Shown here: positions 16,167 through 25,232 of the stretch, piece after piece
Position numbering within the stretch: position 1 is the stretch's first letter
Layout of the letters: each line of letters opens with the position of its first letter
Source of the DNA: AC-32 sp035518635
GTDB lineage: Bacteria > Actinomycetota > Thermoleophilia > Gaiellales > Gaiellaceae
Length of the DNA stretch: 64,000 bases
Assembly (NCBI GenBank): GCA_035518635.1
Contig: DATIXI010000023.1
Location: forward strand, 1-64,000
Reading direction: 5' to 3'
The notes under the pieces: generated by a model
The model's input: only the letters and a program-made list of their open reading frames with translations
What the model was told of the DNA's origin: nothing
Databases searched by the model: none
Translations under genes and position numbers: made by a program

Positions 16167-17401
16167 CGGCTGGCCGCTGCGGGCGGGTCTTCGGAGGGCG
16201 GCGGGACGGACGTCACCGTCGGCGCCTCCTCGACCTCGACCTCGACCGGAACCTTCCCGCCTTCCCGCCACGGCTCGAACACGACGCGCTCGCCGAAGAA
16301 CTCCCAGATCGCGCGCCCGGCCGCCAGCAACGGCAGCGCGATCAGCGCGCCCGCGAGCCCGTAGACCTCGCCGCCCGCGAGCAGCCCGAAGATCACCAGG
16401 AGCGGGTGGAGCCGGAGCGCGCTCCCCATCACGTTCGGCACGACGACGTGGCCCTCGACCTGGTGGATCCCGAGGAACAGCAGCGCCACCCAGACGGCGC
16501 CCAGCGGGTGCACGACGAGCGCGTACACGATCGGTGGGATCGCTCCGAGCCACGGGCCGAGGTAGGGGATGACCTCCGTCAGCGCAACCCACCCCCCGAA
16601 CAGGACCGCGTACCGGTCGGCCCCGGGCACCAGCCCGGTCATGCCGAGGATCCACATCCCCAACCCGGCGCTCGTCCCGATGATCAGGGAGAGCAGGACC
16701 TGCCCGCGCACGTAGCTCGCCAGCGACCGCTCGATCCGCGGCAGGAGCGCGGGCGAGCCCGGCTGCGGTGGGAAGCGCCGGTCGACGGCCCGCCCCAGGC
16801 GTGGCATGTCTAACAGGATGTAGATCGAGACGACGATCACCAGCACGAGGCTGAAGAGGAACTTGATCGTGCTGATCGCCGCGCCCTCGACGAAGTCGAG
16901 CGCCTTCCCCGTGTACTTGGAGACGTCCTTCTTCTGGATCTTGTCGACGAGGTCGTGGCCCTGCTTGCGGATCTTGATCGAGCTCAACCGATGGGTGTTG
17001 AGCCAGTGCTGGAGGCGGTCGACGTCGCGGTCGGCATGCGTTTGCTGGCCCCGTCCGTGCTCGACCGTAAAGTAGTCGTTCACGCGGGTCGCGCTCGTCT
17101 TCGCCTGGTTGATCACCACCGTGCCGAGCGCGGCGGCCGCGGCCAGGACGATGACGGCGAACGCCAGATACACGATCGCGACTCCGAAGCCTCGCGGGAT
17201 CTTCGCGCGCGTGAACGCCCGCACCAGCGGGTTGAGCAGGAACGCGATCAGCGCCGCGACGAGGAACAGGAAGACGACGTGACGCGCCGCCCCCAGCACC
17301 ACCCACAGAAACAGCAGGAGGAGCGGGAGACCAACGAGCTGAATCCAGCGCGGGATCTGGATGGTCGCGGCCCCGGCAGGAGGCCCGGTCATGAGCGGCA
17401 T
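16163..17401 (-). CDS. AI-2E/PerM family transporter
   Basis: This polytopic membrane protein (412 residues from ATG 17401) has the family layout: two or three N-terminal helices, a soluble loop (about 90-175), and a C-terminal helix bundle with SLIIGTSAGLGMWILG, LTEVIPYLGPWLGAIPP and HQVEGHVVVPNVMG. Members export autoinducer-2 or act as Na+/H+ antiporters; the substrate here is unknown. ATG 17392 is an alternative start. It is divergent from the M23-like gene and coupled by GTGA to the ATPase downstream. Confidence 0.85.
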   Translation of the reverse strand: MPLMTGPPAGAATIQIPRWIQLVGLPLLLLFLWVVLGAARHVVFLFLVAALIAFLLNPLVRAFTRAKIPRGFGVAIVYLAFAVIVLAAAAALGTVVINQAKTSATRVNDYFTVEHGRGQQTHADRDVDRLQHWLNTHRLSSIKIRKQGHDLVDKIQKKDVSKYTGKALDFVEGAAISTIKFLFSLVLVIVVSIYILLDMPRLGRAVDRRFPPQPGSPALLPRIERSLASYVRGQVLLSLIIGTSAGLGMWILGMTGLVPGADRYAVLFGGWVALTEVIPYLGPWLGAIPPIVYALVVHPLGAVWVALLFLGIHQVEGHVVVPNVMGSALRLHPLLVIFGLLAGGEVYGLAGALIALPLLAAGRAIWEFFGERVVFEPWREGGKVPVEVEVEEAPTVTSVPPPSEDPPAAASR

Positions 17402-17551
17402 CGTACCGCGCGCGTCGTACCGCTCCGGGGCGTGCGCCCGCCGGCCTGGGACTGGGACTTCGAGTCGGACGGGGCGCTCGCTCTCCAACCGCGGCGTGAC
17501 GAATCTGCACCCGCGTTGCAGCCCGAGGCCGCCTTCGTTACCGTGCCGCGG

Positions 17552-18337
17552 ATGCCGTCACCCTCCGGGCACGCAATTGCCATGCGACGACGGCGGGCGG
17601 ATGCGGCCGCAGCGCGCCGAAAACGGCGCCTCGTCGGCCTCCTCCTCCTGACGACGGTCGCGCTGATCACGCTGTTCCTGACGGCGTTCTCGCCGCACGG
17701 CAGCGCGCCGCCCGTGCAGACCGTCGCGCCCGCTCCGTCGACGCGGCTCCTGCCCTCCGGGCCGCCGCAGCCGCAGGTCGTCGCGATGCGCGGCCCGCTC
17801 CGGCTGGAGCTCCCGATCGCGCAGGACCGCGTCACCGCCATCGCGTATCACGCCTCCGGTGACGGGGCGCTCGCGCTCGAGCCCGTCGGGCACCAGGCCA
17901 ACCAGGGCCTGTTCGGCCGCGTGGCGAAGAAGCTCTTCGGCGGCGGCGACAGCGGCCTGCGCTACTACGTGCTCGAGGGCGGCACGGGACCGGGCACGGC
18001 CGCGCTGGACGTCGGCGCCGTGCCGGGCACCGACGTCTACTCACCCGTCGACGGGACGATCGTCGGGATCACGCCCTACGTCCTCGACGGCAGGTCCTAC
18101 GGGGCGAGGATCGACATCCAGCCGAGCGGGAACCCGTCGCTCGTCGTCTCGCTGACGCACTTACGCCCCGACCCGAGCCTGACCGTCGGCTCGTCGGTGG
18201 CGTCGACCACCTCGAAGATCGGCACCGTCGTCAACTTCGCCGGCGTAGAAGGCCAGGCGCTCGCCCGCTTCACCCAGGACGCCGGGAATCACGTCGCCGT
18301 CTCGGTTCACCCGCCCGCCGCGCTGGCCTACCCGTAG
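17552..18337 (+). CDS. membrane-anchored M23 peptidase-like protein
   Basis: The 261-residue product has an arginine-rich N-terminus, one signal-anchor helix (LVGLLLLTTVALITLFLTAF) and a proline-rich linker. A C-terminal domain of about 140 residues contains GTDVYSPVDGTIVGI and later HVAVSVHP, the outline of an M23/LytM beta-fold. The canonical Hx(n)D and HxH zinc residues are not clearly present, so it may be a non-catalytic relative acting on or binding peptidoglycan. ATG 17582 is an alternative start. Confidence 0.7.
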   Translation: MPSPSGHAIAMRRRRADAAAARRKRRLVGLLLLTTVALITLFLTAFSPHGSAPPVQTVAPAPSTRLLPSGPPQPQVVAMRGPLRLELPIAQDRVTAIAYHASGDGALALEPVGHQANQGLFGRVAKKLFGGGDSGLRYYVLEGGTGPGTAALDVGAVPGTDVYSPVDGTIVGITPYVLDGRSYGARIDIQPSGNPSLVVSLTHLRPDPSLTVGSSVASTTSKIGTVVNFAGVEGQALARFTQDAGNHVAVSVHPPAALAYP

Positions 18338-18360
18338 CGATTGAGCGCACTGGCTTACCC

Positions 18361-19140
18361 CTGAGGATTCTCTTCATCGCGGACGTCTTCGGCGCCCCGG
18401 GCCGGGCGGCCGTCGAGGAGCGGTTGCCGAAGCTCAAGGAAGAGCTCGCGATCGGCTTCTGCATCGTCAACGCCGAGAACGTCGCCGACGGGGCGGGCGT
18501 GACGCCGCGGCTCGCCGACCGGCTGCTCCGCGCCGGCGCCGACGTTCTCACGCTCGGCAACCACGTCTGGCGGCGGCGCGAGATCGCGCAGTACCTCGAG
18601 AGCTCGGACCGCGTCATCCGCCCGGCCAATTTGTCCACGAGAGCTCCCGGGCGAGGGCTCGTCGTCGCCGAGGCTGCGGACGGAACGCCGGTCGCGGTCG
18701 CAAACGTGCAGGGGATCCTCTTCATGGACACGCCCGTGAGCCCGTTCGAGGTGCTCGAGACGCTGGTCGACGAGGCGCGCTCGCGGGCCAAGATCGTCGT
18801 CGTCGACTTCCACGCCGAGGCGACGAGCGAGAAGGTCGCGGCCGCGCGACTGCTCGACGGCCGCGCGACCGCCGTGATCGGCACCCACACCCACGTGCAG
18901 ACGAACGACGCCCGCGTCCAGCCCGGAGGGACGGCCGCGATCACCGACGCGGGGATGACCGGGCCGCACGACTCGGTGATCGGCGTCAAGGCCGAGCTCG
19001 CGATCCAGCGGATGCGGACGGGGATGCCGGTCCGGTTCGAGCCGGCCGGCGGCGGCGTGCGGATCGAGGGCGTGATCGTCGAGTGCGACGCCGAGGGCCG
19101 GGCCCTCAGCTGCGAGGCTCTGCGGGTTCCGGTCTCCTGA
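18361..19140 (+). CDS. ymdB: YmdB family metallophosphoesterase, probable CTG start
   Basis: The family hydrolyses 2',3'-cyclic nucleotides (Bacillus YmdB). Metal-site motifs are complete: IADVFG, NAENVA, TLGNHVW, DFHAEATSEK, GTHTHVQT and DAGMTGPHDS. Family proteins begin MRILFI-D; here that sequence starts with CTG 18361 (CTG AGG ATT CTC). The first canonical start, TTG 18424, would delete the first metal ligand. An ATT at 18340 is a weaker alternative. Length from CTG is 259 residues, normal for the family. The 3' end overlaps the convergent gene by 35 bases. Confidence 0.85.
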   Translation: MRILFIADVFGAPGRAAVEERLPKLKEELAIGFCIVNAENVADGAGVTPRLADRLLRAGADVLTLGNHVWRRREIAQYLESSDRVIRPANLSTRAPGRGLVVAEAADGTPVAVANVQGILFMDTPVSPFEVLETLVDEARSRAKIVVVDFHAEATSEKVAAARLLDGRATAVIGTHTHVQTNDARVQPGGTAAITDAGMTGPHDSVIGVKAELAIQRMRTGMPVRFEPAGGGVRIEGVIVECDAEGRALSCEALRVPVS

Positions 19141-20305
19141 CGAGCAGCACGGCGAGCAGCGCCAGCAGCGTCAGGTCGCGGGCCACCACCGCCCAGGACG
19201 GGAACGCCTTCAGATGCAGGGCGAGGTCCCAGTAGCGGATCGGGAACCAGAGCTGGGTGAGCAGCAGCGCAAGGCCAAGCAGGGCCGAGGCGACGAGCCC
19301 GCGGCGGCCGCGCACAAGCGGTACGAGCGGGATCAGCCAGATCATGAACTGCGGAGAGAGCACCTTTCCGAACGCGGCGAACGCCGTGACCGAGGCGGCC
19401 GCGTAGCGGACTAGGCGGTCCGGGCTCTGCGGCCCGAGCGCTGCCGCGGCCCAGATCGCGAGCAGCGCGGCGATCAGGAGGACGCTCTCGGCTGCGGCGA
19501 GCGCATCCGGCAACGAGCCGGAGAGGTTCTGCGAGCCGTGGCTCGTCACCACGGTCAGGCTCAGCCCGCCGACCTGGTGGGCAGCGAGCAACACCGCCGA
19601 GCCGAGGCTCTCGATCTGGAGTGGCCGGCCGGCCTGGCGCGTGATGCTGTCCCAGAGCCCGTGCGGCGCGACGGCCAGGAACGGCAGGACGATCACGGCC
19701 GCAGCTCCCGCGGTCCAGGCCAGGCAGAGCAGCGCCTCGCGCCTGCCCCGCGAGCGCCAGACGTAGGCAAGCGCAGGCGGGACGAGCACGACCGGAAACA
19801 CCTTCACCGCGAACCCCACGCCGAGGACCGCGAACCCGAGCCGCTGCCGTCCGGCGACGATCGCGGCCAGCCCGGCGACCGCCAGCGCCGCCGGCCAGAG
19901 GTCGTAGCGGTAGATCACGACCGAGCCGAGCACGAGGGGCGCGAGCGCGAAAAAGCCGAGCGCGCCGGCCATGTGGCGCGGGGACGCCCTCAGCGTCCGC
20001 AGGGCGTAGGCCATCGCCAGGATCGCGCCGCCGGCGCACAGCCCCATCAGCACCTGGAACCAGGTCTCGTAGCGGTCGAGCCTGGGGTGCCCGATCGCCG
20101 GGAGGACGAAGGCCGGGAGGGCGCCCGGCGGATACTCGACCCGGAAGTCGCGGTAGGGGACGTCGCCGTCCATCATCGCTATCCCGTAGCGGTGGTATTC
20201 GACCGTGTCCCGGATCAGCCGGTGCTGGTAGAAGCCGACGTGGAGGAGCGCGAACGAGACGAGCAGGGCGGCGAGCGCCGCGTAGACGAGGTGCACCGGC
20301 TTCAG
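19106..20305 (-). CDS. polytopic glycosyltransferase 87/DUF2029-like membrane protein
   Basis: This is a hydrophobic protein of about 399 residues with ten or so membrane helices and the pattern YGIAMMDGDVPYRDFRVEYPPGALP near its start, typical of polyprenyl-phosphate-sugar mannosyltransferases of the GT87/DUF2029 group. Such enzymes add sugars to envelope glycans outside the membrane. CTG 20305 overlaps the upstream TGA as CTGA and keeps the whole first helix. GTG 20296, three codons in, is the alternative. Sugar and acceptor are unknown. Confidence 0.8.
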   Translation of the reverse strand: MKPVHLVYAALAALLVSFALLHVGFYQHRLIRDTVEYHRYGIAMMDGDVPYRDFRVEYPPGALPAFVLPAIGHPRLDRYETWFQVLMGLCAGGAILAMAYALRTLRASPRHMAGALGFFALAPLVLGSVVIYRYDLWPAALAVAGLAAIVAGRQRLGFAVLGVGFAVKVFPVVLVPPALAYVWRSRGRREALLCLAWTAGAAAVIVLPFLAVAPHGLWDSITRQAGRPLQIESLGSAVLLAAHQVGGLSLTVVTSHGSQNLSGSLPDALAAAESVLLIAALLAIWAAAALGPQSPDRLVRYAAASVTAFAAFGKVLSPQFMIWLIPLVPLVRGRRGLVASALLGLALLLTQLWFPIRYWDLALHLKAFPSWAVVARDLTLLALLAVLLVRRPEPAEPRS

Positions 20306-22062
20306 GACGCGTGGGCTCCGCCGACGCGCCCCTCCGCGCCGGTGCCGGCGCGCGGCGCCTGCAGCCGTGCGGGTGCGGGCTCCCTGGCGCGCTCGGCCGC
20401 CGGCGCGAGCAGGGCGAAGGCGGCGAAGGGGAAGAACCAGGGCAGGTAGAGGTAGAACCAGTGCGTCAGCACGATCTCGAAGCCGAGAAGCAGGGCGGCG
20501 GTCAGGGCCGCGAGCTGGAACGGCGACTTCCGGCGCGGGAGGAAGTACGCGGCGACGGCGCCGACAACGAGCGCGACCTCGAGCACGCGCTGGAGCACGT
20601 GCAGGTCGGGAAGGCCGGCGTGGTACTGCCGCCAGTCCCAGATCGAGAACGGCGAGTCGCGCCCGATCTGCCAGCCGAGGGTGCGGTCCCAGAACACGTG
20701 CGCGGCGTGGATCGGGTTGGGCTCGAGCAGGAGGATCGAGAAGGCGACGAGCGTCGCGGCGAGGAAGGCAGCCACGAACGCGAGCTTCGCACGGAGCTGA
20801 CCGAGCGCGTCCGGGTACGAGGCCCAGAGCGGGGCAAGCAGGAGCGACGCGAACTTCGTCCAGCCCGAGAGCGCAACGCCCGCCCCGCGCGCCCAGGGCG
20901 AGGTGACGAGCCAGAAGCCCCAGATGAGGAACAGCGGCGGCAGCGCGTCGTTCGTGTTCGAGTTCGAGACGTACTGCGTGAACGGGTAGGCGACCCAGGC
21001 GAACGCGAGCGTCACCGCGAGGCGCGTGCCGCCGAAGCGGAGCCCGACGAGCGCGAGGCCGAACAGGCAGAGGAAGTCGAACAGGACCGAGCTCACGTGC
21101 GCGGCGGGTAGGTCGTCCCACTTGCCGCTCCAGCCCTTGATCAGGTAGCCGGGCAAGTACGCCTCGTAGGCGACGGGCCCGTAGGTGTCGCCCTGGGGGT
21201 CGGCCGACTCGCAGCGAGCGTTCGTCTGCACCCAGTCCCTGATCTCGCCCTCGGAGTCGGCCGGGCCGCAGGGCTTGACGGCGTTCTCGACCGGGAAGTG
21301 CCCGTACGGCGACTGGCCGTGCGCGATCCGGGCGGCGCCGATCACCCCCGAGTAGCCGACGTCGATCACGTTCGAGGAGCCCGCGTTCAGCCCGACGCGA
21401 AAGCCCGCGGTGAAGACCGTCGCGACCGCGAGCACCCAGACCGGCCACACGGGCGGCGAGGTCGTCCCGAGCCTACCGCGCCACGCGCTCCAGACCATGC
21501 GGACGAGGAGGTAGGCGAGCGGCGGGTACGCAAGCGGCACGCTCATGAAGATGTGGCCCTTGTTGAAGTACCAGAGCGAGACCGAGAACGAGAGCAGCAC
21601 CAGCAGGTCGAGGTTCCGGACGCTCAGCGGCCGGCGCAGGTCGGCGAGCCCGAAGAAGAAGAGCGCGCAGAACGCGAGCCAGAGCGCCACGCTGTTGATC
21701 TCCTTGCCGCCGAACGCGCCGGGCGAGCCGCGCGCCATCTTCCAGGCGACCTGCGGGCCCGTCCAGGCTGTGAGGATCGCCCCGCTGTGGTCGTCGACAG
21801 AGCCCGCCGCGACTTCGCCCGCGGCGCCCCACCAGACCTTGACCGTCCAGACGCCGTTCCTGTAGGTGGTCTCGACCGTGCGCCCGCTGTGCGGGTATCG
21901 GTCGAGCCAGGAGGCGACCTTCTTGTCGGCGAGGAAGATGCGGGTCGCCTCCGCCTTGGGCAGGCGCGGCTCGGGAGGCTGCGCGCTGTTCGTCCCGGCG
22001 GCGGCGAGCGCCGGAGCCGCGAGCGCCACCACGACGGAGGCGAGGGCGAGGGCGCGGCCCAT
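20302..22062 (-). CDS. polytopic membrane protein, glycosyltransferase-like
   Basis: The 586-residue product has a signal peptide (MGRALALASVVVALAAPALA), a soluble stretch of about 90 residues after it, then ten or more helices. The segment GYSGVIGAARIAHGQSPYG followed by YGPVAYEAYLPGYL resembles the first loop of integral-membrane glycosyltransferases (GT-C type). The N-terminal soluble domain is unusual for that class. It sits between a GtrA-like gene and another GT-like gene in one transcript direction. Confidence 0.75.
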   Translation of the reverse strand: MGRALALASVVVALAAPALAAAGTNSAQPPEPRLPKAEATRIFLADKKVASWLDRYPHSGRTVETTYRNGVWTVKVWWGAAGEVAAGSVDDHSGAILTAWTGPQVAWKMARGSPGAFGGKEINSVALWLAFCALFFFGLADLRRPLSVRNLDLLVLLSFSVSLWYFNKGHIFMSVPLAYPPLAYLLVRMVWSAWRGRLGTTSPPVWPVWVLAVATVFTAGFRVGLNAGSSNVIDVGYSGVIGAARIAHGQSPYGHFPVENAVKPCGPADSEGEIRDWVQTNARCESADPQGDTYGPVAYEAYLPGYLIKGWSGKWDDLPAAHVSSVLFDFLCLFGLALVGLRFGGTRLAVTLAFAWVAYPFTQYVSNSNTNDALPPLFLIWGFWLVTSPWARGAGVALSGWTKFASLLLAPLWASYPDALGQLRAKLAFVAAFLAATLVAFSILLLEPNPIHAAHVFWDRTLGWQIGRDSPFSIWDWRQYHAGLPDLHVLQRVLEVALVVGAVAAYFLPRRKSPFQLAALTAALLLGFEIVLTHWFYLYLPWFFPFAAFALLAPAAERAREPAPARLQAPRAGTGAEGRVGGAHAS

Positions 22063-22082
22063 GCGCCCCAGCCTAGCGCCCG

Positions 22083-22526
22083 TCACCGACTGAAAGACCA
22101 GAGCTTGTTGCCGATGAAGTTGAGCGGGGTGACGACGAGGATCGCGATCGCCTGGGCGAGCACCTTGTCCACGCCGAGGCCGACGAGCGCTGCGAGGAGC
22201 GCGAGGTTCGCCGCGAAGGCGAGCACGGCCACGACGAGGAAGCGAAGGCCCTGCCCTGCGAAGTGGCCGCGCTGCGCGCGAAACGTCCAGAGGCGGTTCC
22301 AGAGGTAGTTGTTCGTGACGGCGACGAGAAACGAGCAGGTCGCGGCCTCCGCGTAGTGGAACCCGGCCCCTTTCAGGAGCGCGGTGTAGACGACGAGGTT
22401 GACGACGTACCCGCTCGCGCCGACGACCGCGAACTTGGCAAGCTGCACCCAGTTCTGCGGACGGCGCAGCGCCCGTCTGGCGCGCGTGCGCGTGCGGGAG
22501 AGGGATGCGGCGGGCGAGTTGGCCAT
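22083..22526 (-). CDS. GtrA family membrane protein
   Basis: This 147-residue protein with four membrane helices matches GtrA: KFAVVGASGYVVNLVVYTAL, then NNYLWNRLWTF, and a C-terminal PLNFIGNKLWSF. GtrA proteins are thought to flip polyprenyl-phosphate-linked sugars. Placement beside two GT-C-like membrane proteins supports a joint role in decorating an envelope polysaccharide. Start at ATG 22526, where the basic N-terminus begins; upstream in-frame codons give a glycine/arginine-rich extension unlike the family. Confidence 0.88.
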   Translation of the reverse strand: MANSPAASLSRTRTRARRALRRPQNWVQLAKFAVVGASGYVVNLVVYTALLKGAGFHYAEAATCSFLVAVTNNYLWNRLWTFRAQRGHFAGQGLRFLVVAVLAFAANLALLAALVGLGVDKVLAQAIAILVVTPLNFIGNKLWSFSR

Positions 22527-22552
22527 CGGCGCGCGAGCGTAGCAACCGTCCG

Positions 22553-22822
22553 CTACCGGACCCGGAAGCCGTCCTCCCCGGCAGGCTCCTCCGGCACGAC
22601 CTCGAGGTCGTCCACCCGCGCCCCCGCCGGCCCGCGTCGGCACCACCCGACCATCGACTCGACCCTGTCCTCGTCGCCCTCGAACACGGCCTCGACGCTC
22701 CCGTCCGGGAGGTTCGCGACCCAGCCCGTCACGCCCAGCGACTCCGCCCGCGCGCGGGCCTCGGCCCGGAAGAAGACGCCTTGGACGCGCCCTCGTGCGC
22801 GGACCCGCATTCGGGTCGTCAC
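22553..22822 (-). CDS. acyP: acylphosphatase
   Basis: This small enzyme hydrolyses carboxyl-phosphate bonds. The 89-residue product has GRVQGVFFR (the phosphate-binding arginine) and GWVANLPDGSVEAVFEG (the catalytic asparagine), both intact. GTG 22822 overlaps the pcm stop as GTGA; an internal ATG 22810 gives a more usual N-terminus, so the exact start is open. Confidence 0.9.
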   Translation of the reverse strand: MTTRMRVRARGRVQGVFFRAEARARAESLGVTGWVANLPDGSVEAVFEGDEDRVESMVGWCRRGPAGARVDDLEVVPEEPAGEDGFRVR

Positions 22823-23466
22823 CCGGCGAAACCCTCCTCGCCGACCAGCGGCACGAAGCGGCACGGCACGGAGTGGACGACCGCCGGGCCCTCGGGGCTG
22901 CGGACGATCACCTCGAGCCGCTGCGCTCGCTGCCCGCCGACCGGGACGACGAGCCGGCCGCCCCCGCGAAGCTGCTCGTAGAGCGTCTCCGGCAGGCCCG
23001 GCGCGGCGGCCGCGACGGCGATCCCGTCGAACGGCGCGCGCTCGGGCACGCCGAGGGTGCCGTCCCCGACCATGACCTCGACCGCGCCGTACCCGGCCTC
23101 CGCGAGATTGGCACGCGCCTGCTCCGCGAGCTCCGGGATCCGCTCGATCGTCACCACCTCCCCGCCGAGCTCGGCCAGCACCGCGGCCTGGTAGCCGGAG
23201 CCGGTGCCGACGTCGAGCACGCGGTGGCCGTCGCGGACCTCGAGCGCCTCGCAGATCCGGGCGACCATGTACGGCTGGGAGATCGTCTGCCCGTGCCCAA
23301 TCGGGAGCGCGGCGTCCTCGAACGCCCGCGAGCGCTCGTCCTCCGGGACGAAGAGCTCGCGGGGCACGCGCTCCATCGCGCCGAGCACGCGCTCGTCGAC
23401 GATGTCGCGCCTGCGCAGCTGCAGCTCGACCATCTCCCGCCGCGCCCCGGCGGCGTCAGGCTGCAT
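22819..23466 (-). CDS. pcm: protein-L-isoaspartate O-methyltransferase
   Basis: Pcm repairs damaged aspartyl residues by methylating L-isoaspartate with SAM. The 215-residue protein has RELFVPEDERSRAFEDAALPI and GQTISQPYMVARICEAL, the family substrate-site sequences, then the SAM motif VLDVGTGSGYQAAVLAE. The C-terminus LVVPVGGQRAQRLEVI is also typical. It overlaps the upstream phosphodiesterase gene by 11 bases and the acylphosphatase gene by 4, so the three are probably co-translated. Confidence 0.93.
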   Translation of the reverse strand: MQPDAAGARREMVELQLRRRDIVDERVLGAMERVPRELFVPEDERSRAFEDAALPIGHGQTISQPYMVARICEALEVRDGHRVLDVGTGSGYQAAVLAELGGEVVTIERIPELAEQARANLAEAGYGAVEVMVGDGTLGVPERAPFDGIAVAAAAPGLPETLYEQLRGGGRLVVPVGGQRAQRLEVIVRSPEGPAVVHSVPCRFVPLVGEEGFAG

Positions 23467-24778
23467 CGAAGTGCTCGAGCGCGAGCGGCGCGAGGTCGAC
23501 GATCCGCTGCGGCACCGGCTGCTCGAGCCCGACCGTCAGGACCGGCACCTCCGAGTCGCCCGCCTCGAGCGAGCCGTGGCTCCCGCCGCCGAGGTGGCTG
23601 TGGCCGGCGAGGTCGGTGAACTCGAGGCCGATCGGGGGCGAGACGATCACCTCACCCGCGTTCGGGTTCGCGAGCGCGCACCAGGAACGCTCGAGCGCGT
23701 CCGGCTGATCCAGGATCGCGGCGTCGCCGCTCGTGCGCCAGCCGCCGTCCTCGGGGGCAAAGCGCAGCTCCTCGCCCTCGCGGCGAGCGACGGCCTCGTC
23801 GCCCTCACGGTAGAGCGCGACCTCGGCGGCGTCGCTGCCGTCGAGCCTTCGCGCGAGCGCCGCGGCGTCCTCGCGGCAGCCCGGCAGCCGGTAGACCATC
23901 CCGGCCCGGTTCGACGCCGTCACGACCACGTTGTCAACGCTCGCGAAGCTGGCCTGCAGGGAGGCGACGCGCTCGACCGGCGTCTGCCCGTGGTCGGAGC
24001 AGACGACGACCGCGTAGCGCTCGAGGAACTCGTCCGGGCCGCCGGCCGCCTCGATCAGCGCGCCGATCGCCGCGTCGCTGCGGGCCAGTGCCTCCCCGGT
24101 CGCCTCCGGCCCCCGCGCGTGCGAGGCAAAGTCGTAGTCGGGCAGGTAGTAGAGGAGGAAGTCGAACCCGTCCCGGGTCACGAGCCAGCGCCCGACCGCG
24201 GCCGCGTAGGCGTCGACCGACCCGCCCGACCGCCCGAAGACCGCGACCGGCGCCCCCGTCACGTCCGACTCGTACAGGTTGAAGAAGAAGAAGCGCTTCG
24301 GGCCGAAGGCCGGCCGGGTGAGCCACGGCAGGAGTGGCCGGTGCCGCGTGCGCCCTCGGTAGCACGTGACGTTCACCGCCGCCGCGGTCAGGCCCTCGTC
24401 CTCGAGCGCCTCGTAAACCGTGACGGCCTCCGGCCGGAGGTGTCGCTCGTTCATGTTGAAGATCGCATCCACGATCGAGCGCCGCGTACCTGCTGCGCGG
24501 ATCGCCGCAAACGAGGAGCCGTACTCGACGACCCGCCGCTCGCCACGGTGGTACCAGACGAGGTGCGGTATCCCGTGGACGTCCGGCTGCTCGCCGGTGG
24601 CGAGCGACGAGAGGCAGACCGGGGTCAGCGACGGGAACGGGCTCACTCCGCGGCCATAGCCCCCGTGCGCAGCGAGAAACGCGAGGGCCGGAGCCGCCTC
24701 GCTCTCGACCGCGTCCTCGAACACCGCCGGCGTGAGGCCGTCGATGACGACGAGGATCAGCTTCCTGCGCTCGGCCAC
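23456..24778 (-). CDS. type I phosphodiesterase / alkaline phosphatase superfamily protein
   Basis: This is a cytosolic-looking 440-residue enzyme of the nucleotide pyrophosphatase/phosphodiesterase group. The metal-site aspartate is in LVVIDGLTPAVFED, the nucleophile threonine in FPSLTPVCLSSLATG, and the second metal set in LLYYLPDYDFASHARG and VVCSDHGQTPVER. All key elements are in place. There is no signal peptide. The substrate is unknown; related enzymes cleave nucleotide or glycerophospho-diesters. Confidence 0.85.
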   Translation of the reverse strand: MAERRKLILVVIDGLTPAVFEDAVESEAAPALAFLAAHGGYGRGVSPFPSLTPVCLSSLATGEQPDVHGIPHLVWYHRGERRVVEYGSSFAAIRAAGTRRSIVDAIFNMNERHLRPEAVTVYEALEDEGLTAAAVNVTCYRGRTRHRPLLPWLTRPAFGPKRFFFFNLYESDVTGAPVAVFGRSGGSVDAYAAAVGRWLVTRDGFDFLLYYLPDYDFASHARGPEATGEALARSDAAIGALIEAAGGPDEFLERYAVVVCSDHGQTPVERVASLQASFASVDNVVVTASNRAGMVYRLPGCREDAAALARRLDGSDAAEVALYREGDEAVARREGEELRFAPEDGGWRTSGDAAILDQPDALERSWCALANPNAGEVIVSPPIGLEFTDLAGHSHLGGGSHGSLEAGDSEVPVLTVGLEQPVPQRIVDLAPLALEHFDAA

Positions 24779-25198
24779 TCAGTCGCGGGCCAGGCTGCGC
24801 AGTCCGGCGTAGCGCTCGGGCTGCTGCCGTCGCGCCCGCACCGCGAGAATCAACACCGCGATCGCCTCGAGATAGCCGACGATCGGGACGAAGGCGAGCG
24901 CGGCGAGCGCGAGCGCGACGACGGTGACGAGCACGGCCGTCCCCATCCTCGTCCCGCCGCGCTGCAGTGCGCCTGCGATGACCGTCGCCGCCGCGACCGC
25001 GCCGAGCACGCCTCCCGCCGCGCCCGCCACGGCGCCGGCCCAGCCGTCGGTGAAGTACCCGACCGCCGCTCCGAGGGCGCCGGCGGCGACGGCGACCGCG
25101 ATCAGGAGCGCCTTGCGCGGCGCGATCAGGCCCGAGAGGAGCGTCCCGATCGCGATTCCGAGGCCGAGCGTGACCCCGATCCAGTACACCGCCCACAT
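24779..25198 (-). CDS. membrane protein rich in glycine/alanine helices, 139 aa
   Basis: The product has four to five hydrophobic helices with small-residue (glycine-zipper-like) faces, such as GALGAAVGYF and AVAGAAGGVLGAVAAATV, and a basic C-terminal tail. It directly abuts the phosphodiesterase start (TGA then GTG without a gap), so co-expression is likely. No homologous family can be named. Confidence 0.55.
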   Translation of the reverse strand: MWAVYWIGVTLGLGIAIGTLLSGLIAPRKALLIAVAVAAGALGAAVGYFTDGWAGAVAGAAGGVLGAVAAATVIAGALQRGGTRMGTAVLVTVVALALAALAFVPIVGYLEAIAVLILAVRARRQQPERYAGLRSLARD

Positions 25199-25232
25199 CT
25201 CGACGAGAGTCTAGACGCGTGTTCCGTCCGCT

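Noticed and set aside
15498..17510. One continuous frame suggesting a fusion of the ABC ATPase with an upstream region
   Set aside because: The ATPase homology starts at GTG 16166, which overlaps the stop of the permease gene. The rest of the frame is the shadow of that permease.
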